DNA of 64,000 bases from Marthasterias glacialis. Taxonomy: Eukaryota > Echinodermata > Asteroidea > Forcipulatida > Asteriidae. A program made the translations under genes and the position numbers. Below the pieces are notes generated by a model. It worked only from the letters and a program-made list of their open reading frames with translations, was not told where the DNA came from and did no database searches. The DNA lies in contig OU452225.1 of NCBI GenBank assembly GCA_911728455.2, forward strand, positions 14,110,731 to 14,174,730. Reading direction: 5' to 3'. Within the stretch, counting starts at the first letter, position 1; each line of letters starts with the position of its first letter. This document shows positions 31,901-39,061 of this stretch, piece by piece.

Positions 31901-34900
31901 GCTGTCCTGACCGAACCAATTTATCCCACATACTGCAAACATCACAGTAAAGTCAATTTTTGTAAAATAGGCGGTGTAATGCAATTTTATTGAAAACGGG
32001 TGTTTAAAAGTAAAGGAGAAAATTTTAATTACAAAGGATTCAGAATCAAGTTGAGGGAATGTAGTGTTAGAGTCAAACTTAAATTCAATCACAACTTATT
32101 TCAGATCATTCCACACAGTTATGATATATAATTATGCAAGCATCGCCCACGTTTTCATGTTGGCTTTTCAACTCTACTTTTGTTAATTGGATTTGAATTT
32201 ACATTGTCCCCGTTAACGTACACGTGTCGTTGCATTGTGAACCGCTGAATCCTGGCGCACAGATACATTCACCAGTCATGTCGTCACACTGACCGCCATT
32301 ATAACAAAATGGACAGCAAATATCGCACGATGGACCCCACTTGTTAGGAGAGCACTCTGAAATAGACATAAATCAGAAATGCCGTCAAAGTTTTAAGTCA
32401 ACTCAAACGCGTATTGTATTGTATCAGTGAGCTCCAGCATAATAATTGCATTAGCAAGAAACCATTAAACAATGAATGTTATAACTGGTAGACGGTCTCC
32501 CCTGCAGGTGTTGGGAATGGGTGAAGACGAAGCCGGTTGACAATTTTAATCTATGTGAGTGATCGGGATTGAGTTTGTGAATCATCCTAAAACTCGGTAA
32601 GACCATCCCCCATCTTATTCTGTCCATACAAGATTAAGAAACACCCAGAATCAGTTGACTTACGTCTTACGAGGAGTTTCATGATTGCGTGGTTCTGTTG
32701 ATCGTATCTACCATCTCTGTAGCATTCATAGATACCAGCATGGTTGACTTGTACATTGGGGATACTGATGCTTGATTGGCCATCCCATGCAGTGACGTCA
32801 ACACCATTGTGTCTCCATCGAAGCTCCGTTGATGAACCGTTATATAACTGTGTCATTGTCAATGTTACATCCTCTCCAGCACTCGTAGTCAAGGTGGGTG
32901 AGGCTGGAGATACATCACCTACAATCAATAATAAGCTCAGATGATGAACCGTTAAATAACTGTGTCATTGTCATTGTTACATCCTCTCCAGCACTCGTAG
33001 TCAAGGTGGGTGAGGCTGGAGATACATCACCTACAATCAATAATAAGCTCAGTTAATTGACCTTTTATATAACTGTGTCATAGTCAATACCGAAGCTACT
33101 TATGCTGAAGAATGTACTTCAACTATAAATTGTTACCTCATTACAGGCCCTGTATTTCTGAGCTGAAAATGGTGGTCAGTGGAATTTGTTGCTGTCTCGC
33201 TGACAGAAAAAAACTTGCTATTGATTTTACATTAGTTGAAATCAGCTGAAATCCCCTCTTACCATTCTCCCGCAAAATAATAGTCGTTATCTTGACAGGG
33301 TCTTGTGACCTGAAGATACAGTTGTAAGCACCGAATCTGTCAGCACCAATTGAGTAAGGCAAGTAGTAAAGTCTGGCACTGACTGTACCATAAGGATGAT
33401 CTTCCTCATACCCTCCAGCTGGTAGATCACTGCCACTTCCCGTGTCTAGTACACGCTCGAAGGAGACTGTCGCACTCGTGTCACTGCCGCTCTTATAGCC
33501 ACCAATGAGATGTTCATCGTATGGAGGAGTTCCATATTTTACATACAATCTTAAATTGTAGCAGGTGAAATCAGGAACAGCGCCTAAGATGCACCGAATA
33601 TCGAAAATGGAATAATAAAAGGGGTATATTATCAAGGCGATACTTGAAGCCTTGAGCAAGGAAATGAACCGCGTAAATTGTTACATTTACTAAATTATGT
33701 ACTCTTTATGGGACTTGCTGCATTATTTAAATTTTCCTAAAACTTAAGACTGAGTAAAAGTTCGGACAAGTTCAAAAGATTCATGTGGCTGCATAGGTGC
33801 AGTTATGCGCGACCTTGTAGTTAAAAATACATATTACACACACAAATTTAAGAGAGCCCCGAATCTGAAATTATGCAAAGTCTGTTTCCGTGACAACATG
33901 TTTCTTTAAATTAATAAAAATAAATAATAATGCCAATATGTTAGGCGTTTTTATACATTGCATCATAGCGCCTTACACTAATACTACCCCGTTCACCAGG
34001 CCTTAAGCACTCCTGGAAACCTTCTCAACTCTTTGGAGTATGCTGCACCGGCAGCTAAATTGGTGCACAGGTTGCAAATCATTTACATCGCAGATACCAA
34101 TACTCCGGAGTGATGAGAAGCAATTATAGACAGGTGTTTCGCCCAAGAGCATAAGTGTCACGACCGGGATTCGAACCCAAACTCTGATGACTCAGCCATC
34201 AGAACTAGAGTTCGACACTTTCGACCGCTCAGCCACGACACGCTACAATTACTTTACCATTTTTGCGTTATATACGCCGCAGCGGATTAAATACAAGTGT
34301 GTCGTCCGTTTGGTGTAAAGTTAACTGCTTCAGAAGGACTTGCGACACAGTTTACAATGTACCTTGTTAGTTTCATAAGAGTTACCTTCATTGCAGTATT
34401 GGCTTTCACTTATCGTTGAAACGCAATTAATTAATGGATATATATGTACATACTACATTGGGTTTTTTTTTGCGATTGATTTAGCTCGATGTAATGTTCC
34501 TCTGGGAGCTGAGATGGTTTTGGGTAATGAAATATTGACAGAGGTTATACTGTTCACGCACCATGGCAGGAGTGTCTGAATAACAATGTTCATTATCGTT
34601 GTCAATATCTACCTTGCTGCCTATTCAAATGCTCTTAAGTAAGCCTAATTCATTATAAATAATTCCCTTTGTAAATATATACACACTAATCTGAACAATT
34701 CACCATTGTGTGGTTTCTAGTTAAACAAAGTCAGCCGTAGGCCTACTGTACAAAATTCAACTTGAGCAGCAGCAGCACAAGAGGAAATGGTAACCATGAC
34801 AGTATACACGACACAAATAGCATGAAGTACAAACATCCTGAGCAATATTGTCAATAGTGTGTTCAAATTCACCGCAAGGTGAGTAATTCCTAAAGTTTAA

Positions 34901-36049
34901 GAAAGTAGATGGAAAACCTGGTAATCTATCGAAATGGCATCATTCCAATGTGTTTTCATATCACAAAACTGTTCACAAAATAACTTGTGTCTCGCAGCAA
35001 ACATTTCAAATCATATTTCTGTTACAAATCTAGAGCTTATTAATTTTTTGGATTGTTTCTGGTCCTACTATGACCTTTGTCTTTTTCATATTCATTTATT
35101 TTATAAAATCAGCAGTGTTGTAGTTGAGTCACCTGGGTCGAGTCTAAGTCCGAGTCTCGAGTCACCCAGGTTGTGTGCAGGGGCGGGGGAGGGGGGTTGA
35201 GTCACTTGGATCGAGTCGAGTCGGAGTCATGGACATTAAGACTCGAGAAGACTCGAGTTTGAGTCCTGAACTCGAGTCCTACATCTCTGGAGTCCAGTTA
35301 ACCTGCTTGCTGCATCCAGGTCGAGCAGCATTGTCTCAAGATCGTTGAGGTTGTTGTCTTTATGATTTTTTTGTTATGGTTTATTTCAAAAATATTGCCT
35401 TGGGCAGCCACAGGGCCGAATTGCATCAACATTACAATTAAGAAAAGTACATTTAATATAAAAAACATTAACAAAAAATTGTTATGAGAATATCAGACAG
35501 GTTAAGGTCTATATTTAATATAAAAGAATAAACCATGGTAAAATGGAAATCATTAAAAAGAAACAAATCAAACCAGAAAAAAACCTAAAAATGAGAAAAA
35601 CCAATCATTGCAGAAAAAAACCTTAAAAAGGCAAAATGGCGCCTGGGTGAGAAGGGGATGTTGATATGATGGTGACTATGTCACCTTGTTTAGTGTTTCA
35701 CACATTCCCTCTGACATGCTGCGAATAGCTTTGGTGAGCCTGTGTCTCCCTGTCGTACTCCTTTCTTAATCATGATTTTTTCGCTGTCCTTGTGCATTTT
35801 GACAATGTTGTACATTGTCCGGTCCTGGTGCTTTTCACCGTTTCATCTGATTTACTGCGTAATGTACATCACAGTCAGTTACCATTGGTATGTCTTCTTG
35901 CGAAACCCCCGGTTCTTCACATCAGTTTAGACTATAATATTGTAGAAAATGCGAGAAACAGTTTTCTTACCTTGTGAATGGTGCTGAAGGCTTAGAACCA
36001 CCAACCCAATCATGGCACATCTGTACACAACTTTGACACTTTCTCCCAT
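16860..36049 (-). CDS. TIE-like: Gene A: complete TIE-like receptor tyrosine kinase (24 exons)
   Basis: I joined 24 exons (each listed separately) by GT-AG sites with matching phase. The sum is 3474 nt, or 1157 residues and a TGA stop, close to vertebrate TIE1/TEK length. Order: signal peptide 1-26, Ig-like 27-133, Ig-like 134-218, EGF-type repeats 219-421, three FN3-type domains 422-752, linker 753-765, TM about 772-794, juxtamembrane 799-866, kinase about 867-1130, tail to 1157. Kinase residues seen: GEGHFG 873-878, Lys897, Glu910, HRDLAARN 993-1000, DFG 1013-1015, activation-loop Tyr1023. The EGF block ([16 protein letters not shown]) and YTTKSDVWSFG strongly resemble TIE. Expected role: plasma-membrane receptor for a secreted ligand, signalling by autophosphorylation. 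Ligand and exact orthology are not shown by sequence; a lineage-specific TIE-type RTK is the alternative. No frameshift or stop was found. Confidence 0.93.
17107..17212 (-). CDS. Gene A exon 23: kinase C-lobe end
   Basis: 106 nt, phase 2 to 0, residues 1098-1133. [18 protein letters not shown] is the alpha-H/I signature (CW-x-x-DP-x-x-RP-x-F). Acceptor TTGTAG, donor GTAAGT. Confidence 0.95.
17853..17949 (-). CDS. Gene A exon 22: kinase alpha-G
   Basis: 97 nt, phase 1 to 2, residues 1066-1098. [20 protein letters not shown] followed by [11 protein letters not shown]; the GYRM-x-x-P-x-NC-x-DE pattern is very close to TIE kinases. Acceptor ATCATAG, donor GTAAGA. Confidence 0.93.
18038..18120. 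repeat. AAC/CAG-rich tract
   Basis: Imperfect run of AACAAC and CAGCAG/CAGCAAC words in gene A intron 21. Low complexity, no coding frame. Confidence 0.6.
18402..18442 (-). CDS. Gene A exon 21: kinase alpha-F
   Basis: 41 nt, phase 2 to 1, residues 1052-1065. [14 protein letters not shown], the invariant alpha-F helix. Acceptor ATTTCAG, donor GTATGT. Continuation of the frame past the donor does not match the family, which confirms the splice. Confidence 0.94.
18827..18897 (-). CDS. Gene A exon 20: kinase P+1 loop
   Basis: 71 nt, phase 0 to 2, residues 1029-1052. [13 protein letters not shown] then YTTKSDV. The P-x-RW-x-x-x-ES motif is tyrosine-kinase specific. Acceptor TTTTTCAG, donor GTAAGC. 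Confidence 0.94.
19224..19440. repeat. Foldback repeat with a 23-base G tract (gene A intron 19)
   Basis: GGCGTTTCCATAGGCG near 19226 pairs imperfectly with CGCCAATGGGCGTTTC near 19429. Between them lies G x23 (19379-19401) next to GCGCAACTGCCCC. It looks like a short element with a slipping C/G tract. The exact boundary is uncertain. Confidence 0.45.
19542..19655 (-). CDS. Gene A exon 19: kinase catalytic loop and DFG
   Basis: 114 nt, phase 0 to 0, residues 991-1028. [13 protein letters not shown] is the RTK catalytic loop (Asp995, Asn1000). [18 protein letters not shown] carries DFG and the activation-loop Tyr1023. Acceptor TTTATAG, donor GTAAAA. All catalytic residues are present, so an active kinase is expected. 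Confidence 0.96.
20324..20493 (-). CDS. Gene A exon 18: kinase hinge and alpha-D/E region
   Basis: 170 nt, phase 1 to 0, residues 934-990. Contains [20 protein letters not shown] (hinge and alpha-D) and [19 protein letters not shown]. An acidic insert, [11 protein letters not shown], stands where RTKs have the kinase insert; it is short. Donor GTAATT. Confidence 0.94.
20860..20958 (-). CDS. Gene A exon 17: kinase alpha-C helix
   Basis: 99 nt, phase 1 to 1, residues 901-933. FMTEFRAM supplies the alpha-C Glu910 that pairs with Lys897; [12 protein letters not shown] is the usual next strand of RTKs. Acceptor GCATCAG, donor GTAAGT. Confidence 0.95.
21195..21499 (-). CDS. Gene A exon 16: juxtamembrane region and kinase glycine loop
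   Basis: 305 nt, phase 2 to 1, residues 799-900. The juxtamembrane part is Ser/Thr/Pro-rich with two candidate phosphotyrosines ([12 protein letters not shown]). The kinase starts with [17 protein letters not shown] (glycine loop) and AAIKQLKG, where Lys897 is the ATP-binding lysine. Acceptor CCAACAG, donor GTAAGT. Confidence 0.95.
21500..22762. other. Gene A intron 15 with repeat-like and ORF-like fragments
   Basis: At 22262-22430 a GC-rich piece (GCCCCCTGGCTACACCAGTG at its end) looks like a dispersed repeat. On the minus strand 22190-21900 can be read as a short protein-like stretch with CPKC and one in-frame stop. I do not recognise it; it may be a transposon remnant. Confidence 0.35.
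22763..22862 (-). CDS. Gene A exon 15: transmembrane segment
   Basis: 100 nt, phase 1 to 2, residues 766-799. VPPDG is followed by a long run of V, I, L and A ending CVVIGC, then a basic stop-transfer start (IKIR). Acceptor TATGCAG, donor GTGAAC. It is a single-pass helix of about 23 residues. Confidence 0.93.
23833..23872 (-). CDS. Gene A exon 14: 40-nt linker exon
   Basis: 40 nt, phase 0 to 1, encodes [13 protein letters not shown]. Acceptor TTCGCAG, donor GTAGTG. It is needed to shift from phase 0 (exon 13) to phase 1 (TM exon) and is conserved base for base in gene B at 896-935. Residues 753-765. Confidence 0.82.
23937..24176. mobile_element. MITE with AGGCCGTGTCC termini (gene A intron)
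   Basis: Duplicate of the element at 990-1239, same termini and orientation. It was present before the gene tract was duplicated. Confidence 0.72.
24239..24488 (-). CDS. Gene A exon 13: third FN3-type domain, C-terminal part
   Basis: 250 nt, phase 2 to 0, residues 669-752. Begins [13 protein letters not shown] and ends with [20 protein letters not shown]. The L-K-x-x-T-x-Y motif is the FN3 E-F loop, as in receptor phosphatase juxtamembrane domains. Donor GTAAGT. Confidence 0.9.
25120..25258. mobile_element. Foldback element, copy in gene A intron
   Basis: Counterpart of 2230-2363. The right arm has acquired changes (CGTTTCAC for CGTTCCAC), so the arms are no longer perfect. Confidence 0.58.
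25348..25805. mobile_element. 458-bp insertion with TTACA target-site duplication
   Basis: Present only in gene A. The other copy has the empty site CCC-TTACA-CTAATG; here TTACA occurs at 25343-25347 and again at 25806-25810. The insert begins ACCCTCGG and ends with the complement of ACCCCTGG, so it has short imperfect inverted ends. No transposase; a non-autonomous element that moved after the duplication. Confidence 0.78.
25994..26093 (-). CDS. Gene A exon 12: third FN3-type domain, N-terminal part
   Basis: 100 nt, phase 1 to 2, residues 636-669. Reads [13 protein letters not shown], then [17 protein letters not shown]. The proline-rich start and following strand fit a divergent FN3. Donor GTGAGT (strong), acceptor TTTTCAAG (weak pyrimidine tract). 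Confidence 0.85.
26460..26667 (-). CDS. Gene A exon 11: second FN3 domain, C-terminal half
   Basis: 208 nt, phase 0 to 1, residues 567-635. Starts [14 protein letters not shown] and has [20 protein letters not shown], a textbook FN3 E-F strand (L-x-P-x-T-x-Y). Acceptor CTTGCAG, donor GTATGT. Confidence 0.93.
27380..27585. mobile_element. MITE with about 50-bp inverted repeats (gene A intron)
   Basis: Duplicate of the element at 3981-4187 at the orthologous place; termini TAGACC and GGTCTA are kept. Confidence 0.65.
27655..27770 (-). CDS. Gene A exon 10: second FN3 domain, N-terminal half
   Basis: 116 nt, phase 1 to 0, residues 528-566. Begins [11 protein letters not shown], has [20 protein letters not shown], the FN3 B-C strands. 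Donor GTACGT after TACT. Joins exon 11 at GYT|LSYRV, which completes the domain. Confidence 0.9.
28253..28570 (-). CDS. Gene A exon 9: first FN3 domain
   Basis: 318 nt, phase 1 to 1, residues 422-527, one whole domain. FN3 hallmarks: [20 protein letters not shown] (Trp and core Tyr strands) and [16 protein letters not shown]. Acceptor TTTTACAG, donor GTAAAT. The near-identity with gene B ends exactly at this acceptor. Confidence 0.93.
29120..29173 (-). CDS. Gene A exon 8: 18-residue cysteine-containing micro-exon
   Basis: 54 nt, phase 1 to 1, residues 404-421: [18 protein letters not shown]. It resembles the first third of an EGF repeat (C-x-G-x-x-G-x-x-C) and joins EGF7 to the first FN3. 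Acceptor TTCTGCAG, donor GTAAGA. The donor side exists as one unit here but as a 12-unit array in gene B. Confidence 0.82.
29247..29483. mobile_element. MITE with 22-bp perfect inverted repeats (gene A intron 7-8 side)
   Basis: ACTCTCTAAATGTAAAAGAG at 29247 recurs as its complement ending at 29483. About 237 bp in the intron upstream of exon 8. Internally it has a second short hairpin (TTGAAGCGAACTTCAA). Absent from gene B. Confidence 0.72.
30517..30651 (-). CDS. Gene A exon 7: EGF-like repeat
   Basis: 135 nt, phase 1 to 1, residues 359-403. Reads [25 protein letters not shown] and [10 protein letters not shown]. It looks like a duplicate of the exon 6 repeat (shared DAVCDKG). Acceptor TTGTTAG, donor GTAAGT. 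Confidence 0.9.
31013..31049. repeat. T tract joined to a G tract (gene A intron 6)
   Basis: About 27 T followed directly by about 10 G. A similar T-then-G9 junction is at 11865-11892 in gene B intron 1, and a G15 tract at 29574-29588. Confidence 0.7.
31187..31324 (-). CDS. Gene A exon 6: EGF-like repeat
   Basis: 138 nt, phase 1 to 1, residues 313-358. Begins [14 protein letters not shown], then [11 protein letters not shown] and [10 protein letters not shown]. GxxGxGCKLRC is like the third EGF of TIE receptors. Donor GTAAGG. Confidence 0.9.
31786..31932 (-). CDS. Gene A exon 5: EGF-like repeat (TIE EGF2 type)
   Basis: 147 nt, phase 1 to 1, residues 264-312. Reads [11 protein letters not shown], then [19 protein letters not shown]. 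The [10 protein letters not shown] stretch is distinctive of the second EGF repeat of TIE receptors and is the best family marker in the ectodomain. Donor GTATGA, acceptor TTTGCAG. Confidence 0.9.
32222..32356 (-). CDS. Gene A exon 4: EGF-like repeat (TIE EGF1 type)
   Basis: 135 nt, phase 1 to 1, residues 219-263. Starts [10 protein letters not shown] and has [20 protein letters not shown], the classical C-x-C-x-PGF EGF pattern and close to the first EGF repeat of TIE receptors. Donor taken as GTACGT because it alone gives phase 1 and is shared by both paralogues. Confidence 0.86.
32664..32918 (-). CDS. Gene A exon 3: second Ig-like domain
   Basis: 255 nt, phase 1 to 1, residues 134-218. Acceptor TTGTAG, donor GTAAGT. 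Contains [11 protein letters not shown] (the Ig Trp strand) and [10 protein letters not shown] (Y-x-C strand). The usual first Ig cysteine is absent; the strand reads EDVTLTMTQ. One 112-bp copy of the exon's 5' part with its acceptor follows at 32941-33052. Confidence 0.9.
32829..33095. repeat. Two to three copies of the Ig2-acceptor unit (gene A)
   Basis: The exon 3 junction unit is repeated once fully (junctions near 32919 and 33031) and a third, decayed part runs to about 33090. Same 112-bp unit as in gene B. Confidence 0.85.
33263..33583 (-). CDS. Gene A exon 2: first Ig-like domain
   Basis: 321 nt, phase 1 to 1, residues 27-133. Acceptor CATCTTAG, donor GTAAGA. Begins AVPDFTCYN, has [11 protein letters not shown] and ends near [12 protein letters not shown]. 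Two cysteines (FTCYN, YNCIF) are spaced as in an Ig fold, and DRFGAYNC resembles the Ig Y-x-C strand. No clear family match beyond an Ig-like ectodomain. Confidence 0.85.
33915..34247 (-). mobile_element. tRNA-derived SINE, apparently full length (gene A intron 1)
   Basis: The head (34241-34155) has A box TGGCTGAGCGGT and B box GGTTCGAATCC with a long variable arm (GATG/CATC). The body has CTTGGGCGAAACACC and AATTGCTTC. The 3' end reads AAGGCGCTATGATGC and TATAAAAACGCC before an ATT-rich tail. These are familiar features of invertebrate tRNA SINEs. Confidence 0.78.
35110..35290. repeat. GAGTC-rich low-complexity tract
   Basis: Many close-spaced GAGTC/GACTC words (GTCGAGTC, CGAGTCTCGAGTCACC, GACTCGAGAAGACTCGAG). 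Sits in gene A intron 1. No coding meaning seen. Confidence 0.65.
35370..35460 (-). mobile_element. LINE/SINE 3' end-like fragment (gene A intron 1)
   Basis: Minus strand reads GCAATTCGGCCCTGTGG, GCTGCCCAAGGCAATA and then TTTGAAATAAACC, the form of a retroposon 3' tail. No reverse-transcriptase reading frame in the window. The inference rests on style only. Confidence 0.4.
35971..36049 (-). CDS. Gene A exon 1: start codon and signal peptide
   Basis: ATG at 36049 has A at -3 and G at +4. It encodes [11 protein letters not shown] then a hydrophobic stretch ([10 protein letters not shown]) and ends HHSQ, a typical secretory signal. 79 nt, phase 1, donor GTAAG. The equivalent exon of gene B (12792-12870) matches it in length, phase and residues, which supports this start. 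Confidence 0.88.
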
Positions 36050-36359
36050 CGTTATGGTACTATGTGGGACAATAGCAAAAAGCAAGTTCTTCGGTTATAG
36101 TGTGAAGTCACAAGTCCTCTTTGAAATAAAAATGAAAATAAAATAAACCACCAATCGGATGTACGATCAAAAGGAAATTACATTAACGAAAAACTTCAAA
36201 ACCGATACCGATAAATGCTGATTAGATCCCCCAATGGATTGTTAAGTAGCGGCAATTTATCGAAAGCAACACTTTAACACGTAGGCCTGTGTAAAGAAAG
36301 GATTATGAGGAAATGTGGTGTCAGATGTGGGAGGTAAAGGGGGAAAAACCAGAAAATGG

Positions 36360-36490
36360 AAAAGCCATATATAAAGGTAGGGATTGGACACCCAATGCAT
36401 ATGCAAAATGCGGTCTGGTGTGGGATTCGAACCAAGGTCCACAGAGGTGAAAGACAGGGCAAGATCACTAAGACAACCTGATTCAAACTA
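36360..36490 (-). mobile_element. tRNA-derived SINE-like sequence upstream of gene A
   Basis: Minus strand: A-box-like TGTCTTAGTGAT (36474-36463), B box GGTTCGAATCC (36433-36423), then a short body. No cloverleaf checked. Confidence 0.6.
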
Positions 36491-36599
36491 ATTCACGAAT
36501 AAAAAGAATACGCAACTTTACAAAGTAGCGTAACTTTACGACAAATGGTATGCAATAAAATAAAAGTGAAGAGTGAATAATGTTGTGCCCATCGATGAC

Positions 36600-36765
36600 C
36601 CGTGCCAGTACTTCCTTGTTAGATACCATCGTTACACCATGGAGCCATAAATAGGATACACGACCCGGTTCATGTAGACGTTACACTTGTAAAAGCTAAA
36701 CTAGACCGGGGTGCTAATTAACCAAACAAATTGCCATCCAAAGTTCGAGGACAACTAAAGATGCA
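36600..36765 (-). promoter_or_regulatory. Upstream block of gene A shared with gene B
   Basis: Counterpart of 13095-13240, about 550-715 bp upstream of the gene A start codon; the extra distance is partly filled by the SINE at 36360-36490. Function inferred from shared position only. Confidence 0.45.
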
Positions 36766-36939
36766 AGGAGATAAAAATTCAAAATTACAAACGTATACAA
36801 TATGAAATTGCCAAATAATAGATTAGGAAAAAAATTAAGTTATTTTTATTTTATAACCGTGAACTTTTGTGACCACAAAAGAAGCCCATATGTTTTCGCA
36901 TGGTGTTTCCCCTTTTACGGGCTTGGCAATTTGTCTTTT

Positions 36940-37300
36940 ATTTTTATTTATTTATTCATTTCGACACACAATGCCACGGGTCGTGGAAAAGGTTATAAAA
37001 ACCCATATAAAATCCACTATCCCGTCAAAAAAGGTTATAATACAAAACAATGAAATAAGCAAAGATAAAAACGTGAAATAAAATACAAAAATCAATAAGT
37101 ATATACAGGTAAACATGAAAAGAAAATGTGCTCAAAAACGTAAAGAAACAGCAAAGCAAGCAGAAAACAAACAAGGAATTAAAATTTAAAGATGACGATG
37201 TACTGAACGTGTACAAAAAAGGGTAATAAAACGCCAGAAATCGGCATTGGTCACAGTATATAAAACAAAACAAAAGGCAAAATGAACAAAACGCCAACGA
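36940..37300 (-). mobile_element. Possible LINE 3' end with AATAAATAAA tail
   Basis: On the minus strand an AT-rich stretch ends GTCGAAATGAATAAATAAAT, like the tails of CR1/L2-type LINEs. It lies just before the satellite block. No open frame of retroposon type was found. Confidence 0.35.
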
Positions 37301-37380
37301 TAGTGGCTATTGTAAAAGATCAGATAAAAACAAAGATAAGACCACAAAAGAAACAAAGAAAAGACCACAAACAAGCAGAA

Positions 37381-39061
37381 CTAGAGATTGAGAGTTTGTG
37401 AACAAACTCACGGTGTTCGGCTGGAACGTAATAAAGTGATTGCGTCATTGAAAACAAGGTCAATATTGTATGCTGTGCTGGTGGGCAAAATTTTTATTTG
37501 TACCTTGTGTTGATCTTTAGGCATGAAGGTCAGTCATATGAAACTCCAACTTCCGGTTTTGACATGAACTATGGTTCAGATGGGGTCACACTCTGCGATA
37601 GTTGTACAGTATTTCAAGGGCTTGCATATGGAGCAAATATCTCGTGTGTAACTTTTATGATCCCCCAAATGATTTTTTTAAACATTAAACGTTGATTTAA
37701 TATGACTTCATCAATGATGTCATAATCCGAAAATAATCCAGTTTCATCTACACAGTAATGTCTAAGGCAACAGTAAGTTTCAAGTCTGTATCACGTTCAG
37801 TTGATGAATTATGAATTTGCTATCTGTGACATTTCAACATCCGTTTCAACCGGAAGTAAGGGTCAAATGGGGTCACATCTTCAACACAATTTTAGAATTG
37901 TTAACGAGCTTTCAGATGAAGTAATGATTATTAATGAATTCTGTTTTGTTATTAAAAAATATACTTTTTGAAAAAAAAATTTCAACTTCCTGTTTCGACC
38001 GGAAGTCAAGGTCAAATGGGGTCACAAACTGTGTAAGATGTGCAGAGTAATTGAAGAGCTTTTATATGGCGCAAATATCTTGTATGTATCATTTACGGTT
38101 CTTCAGATATGAATTTTTGAAATATTAAACGTTGATTTATTGTAATGACGTCATCAATGACGTCATCATCCAGAAAAGACAATGCAGTTTACTGCACGGT
38201 AAAGTTGAAGGTAAAAGTAAGTTTCAAGACTGTACCTCGTTTGGTTAATGACCTATGAATTTTTTTATACTTAAACTTCAACTTCCGGTTTCAACCGGAA
38301 GTCAAGGTCAAATGGGGTCACACTTTCTGTAAAACATGTAGACTGGTTAAAGTGTTTTCAGATGAAGTAATGGTTAATACTATAGCCTGTTTTTTATTGA
38401 AATATGATTTTTTTGGAAAAATGACATATTAACTTCCGGTTTCGACCGGAAGTCAAGGTCAAATGGGGTCACACACTGTAAGATTTGTAGAGTAATCAAA
38501 AAGCTTTCATATGGTGCAAAGATCTTGTATGTAACATAAACGGTTCTTCAGATATGGATTTTTTAAATATTAAACGTTGATTTAATATAATGACGCAATC
38601 AATGACGTCATCTTTAACGGCCGGAAGACATTGTCAAACCAGTATTATGTCTGTACAAAAGTTTAAGCAGGCTAACCGATCTTCAAACTGTCATTCAAAT
38701 TTTGTCAATATGATAAGCAGTTCTTGGGATATGAATTTTTGAAATTTTGAACTTCCGGTTTTGACCGGAAGTAAAGGTCAAATGAGGTCAAGTTGTGCAC
38801 GACAATTAAAGGTCATTACAAGAACTTTTATGTTTTGAAAGAATCTCGTACGTAGCTTTTCTGGTTCTCAAGATATGAATTTTCTAATTATTAATGGTTT
38901 ATTTAGCATAATGACGTCATCAATGACGTCATCATTCTAAAAAAGTTGCGGTTTCATCTACTAACTATGGTTCATGTTCCTGATAAGTTTCAAGTTCATA
39001 TAAGCTTTACTTTTGTTAAAAATCGACGGAGAAGGTTCGCTGATAAGAATACGAGGAAAAA
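37381..39061 (+). repeat. Repeat unit P1 (1.68 kb)
   Basis: Starts with hairpin GAGTTTGT-GA-ACAAACTC. Contains about six ETS-type palindromes (near 37549, 37845, 37985, 38280, 38432, 38752) and CRE doublets near 38147 and 38911. Near-identical to P2. Confidence 0.9.
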
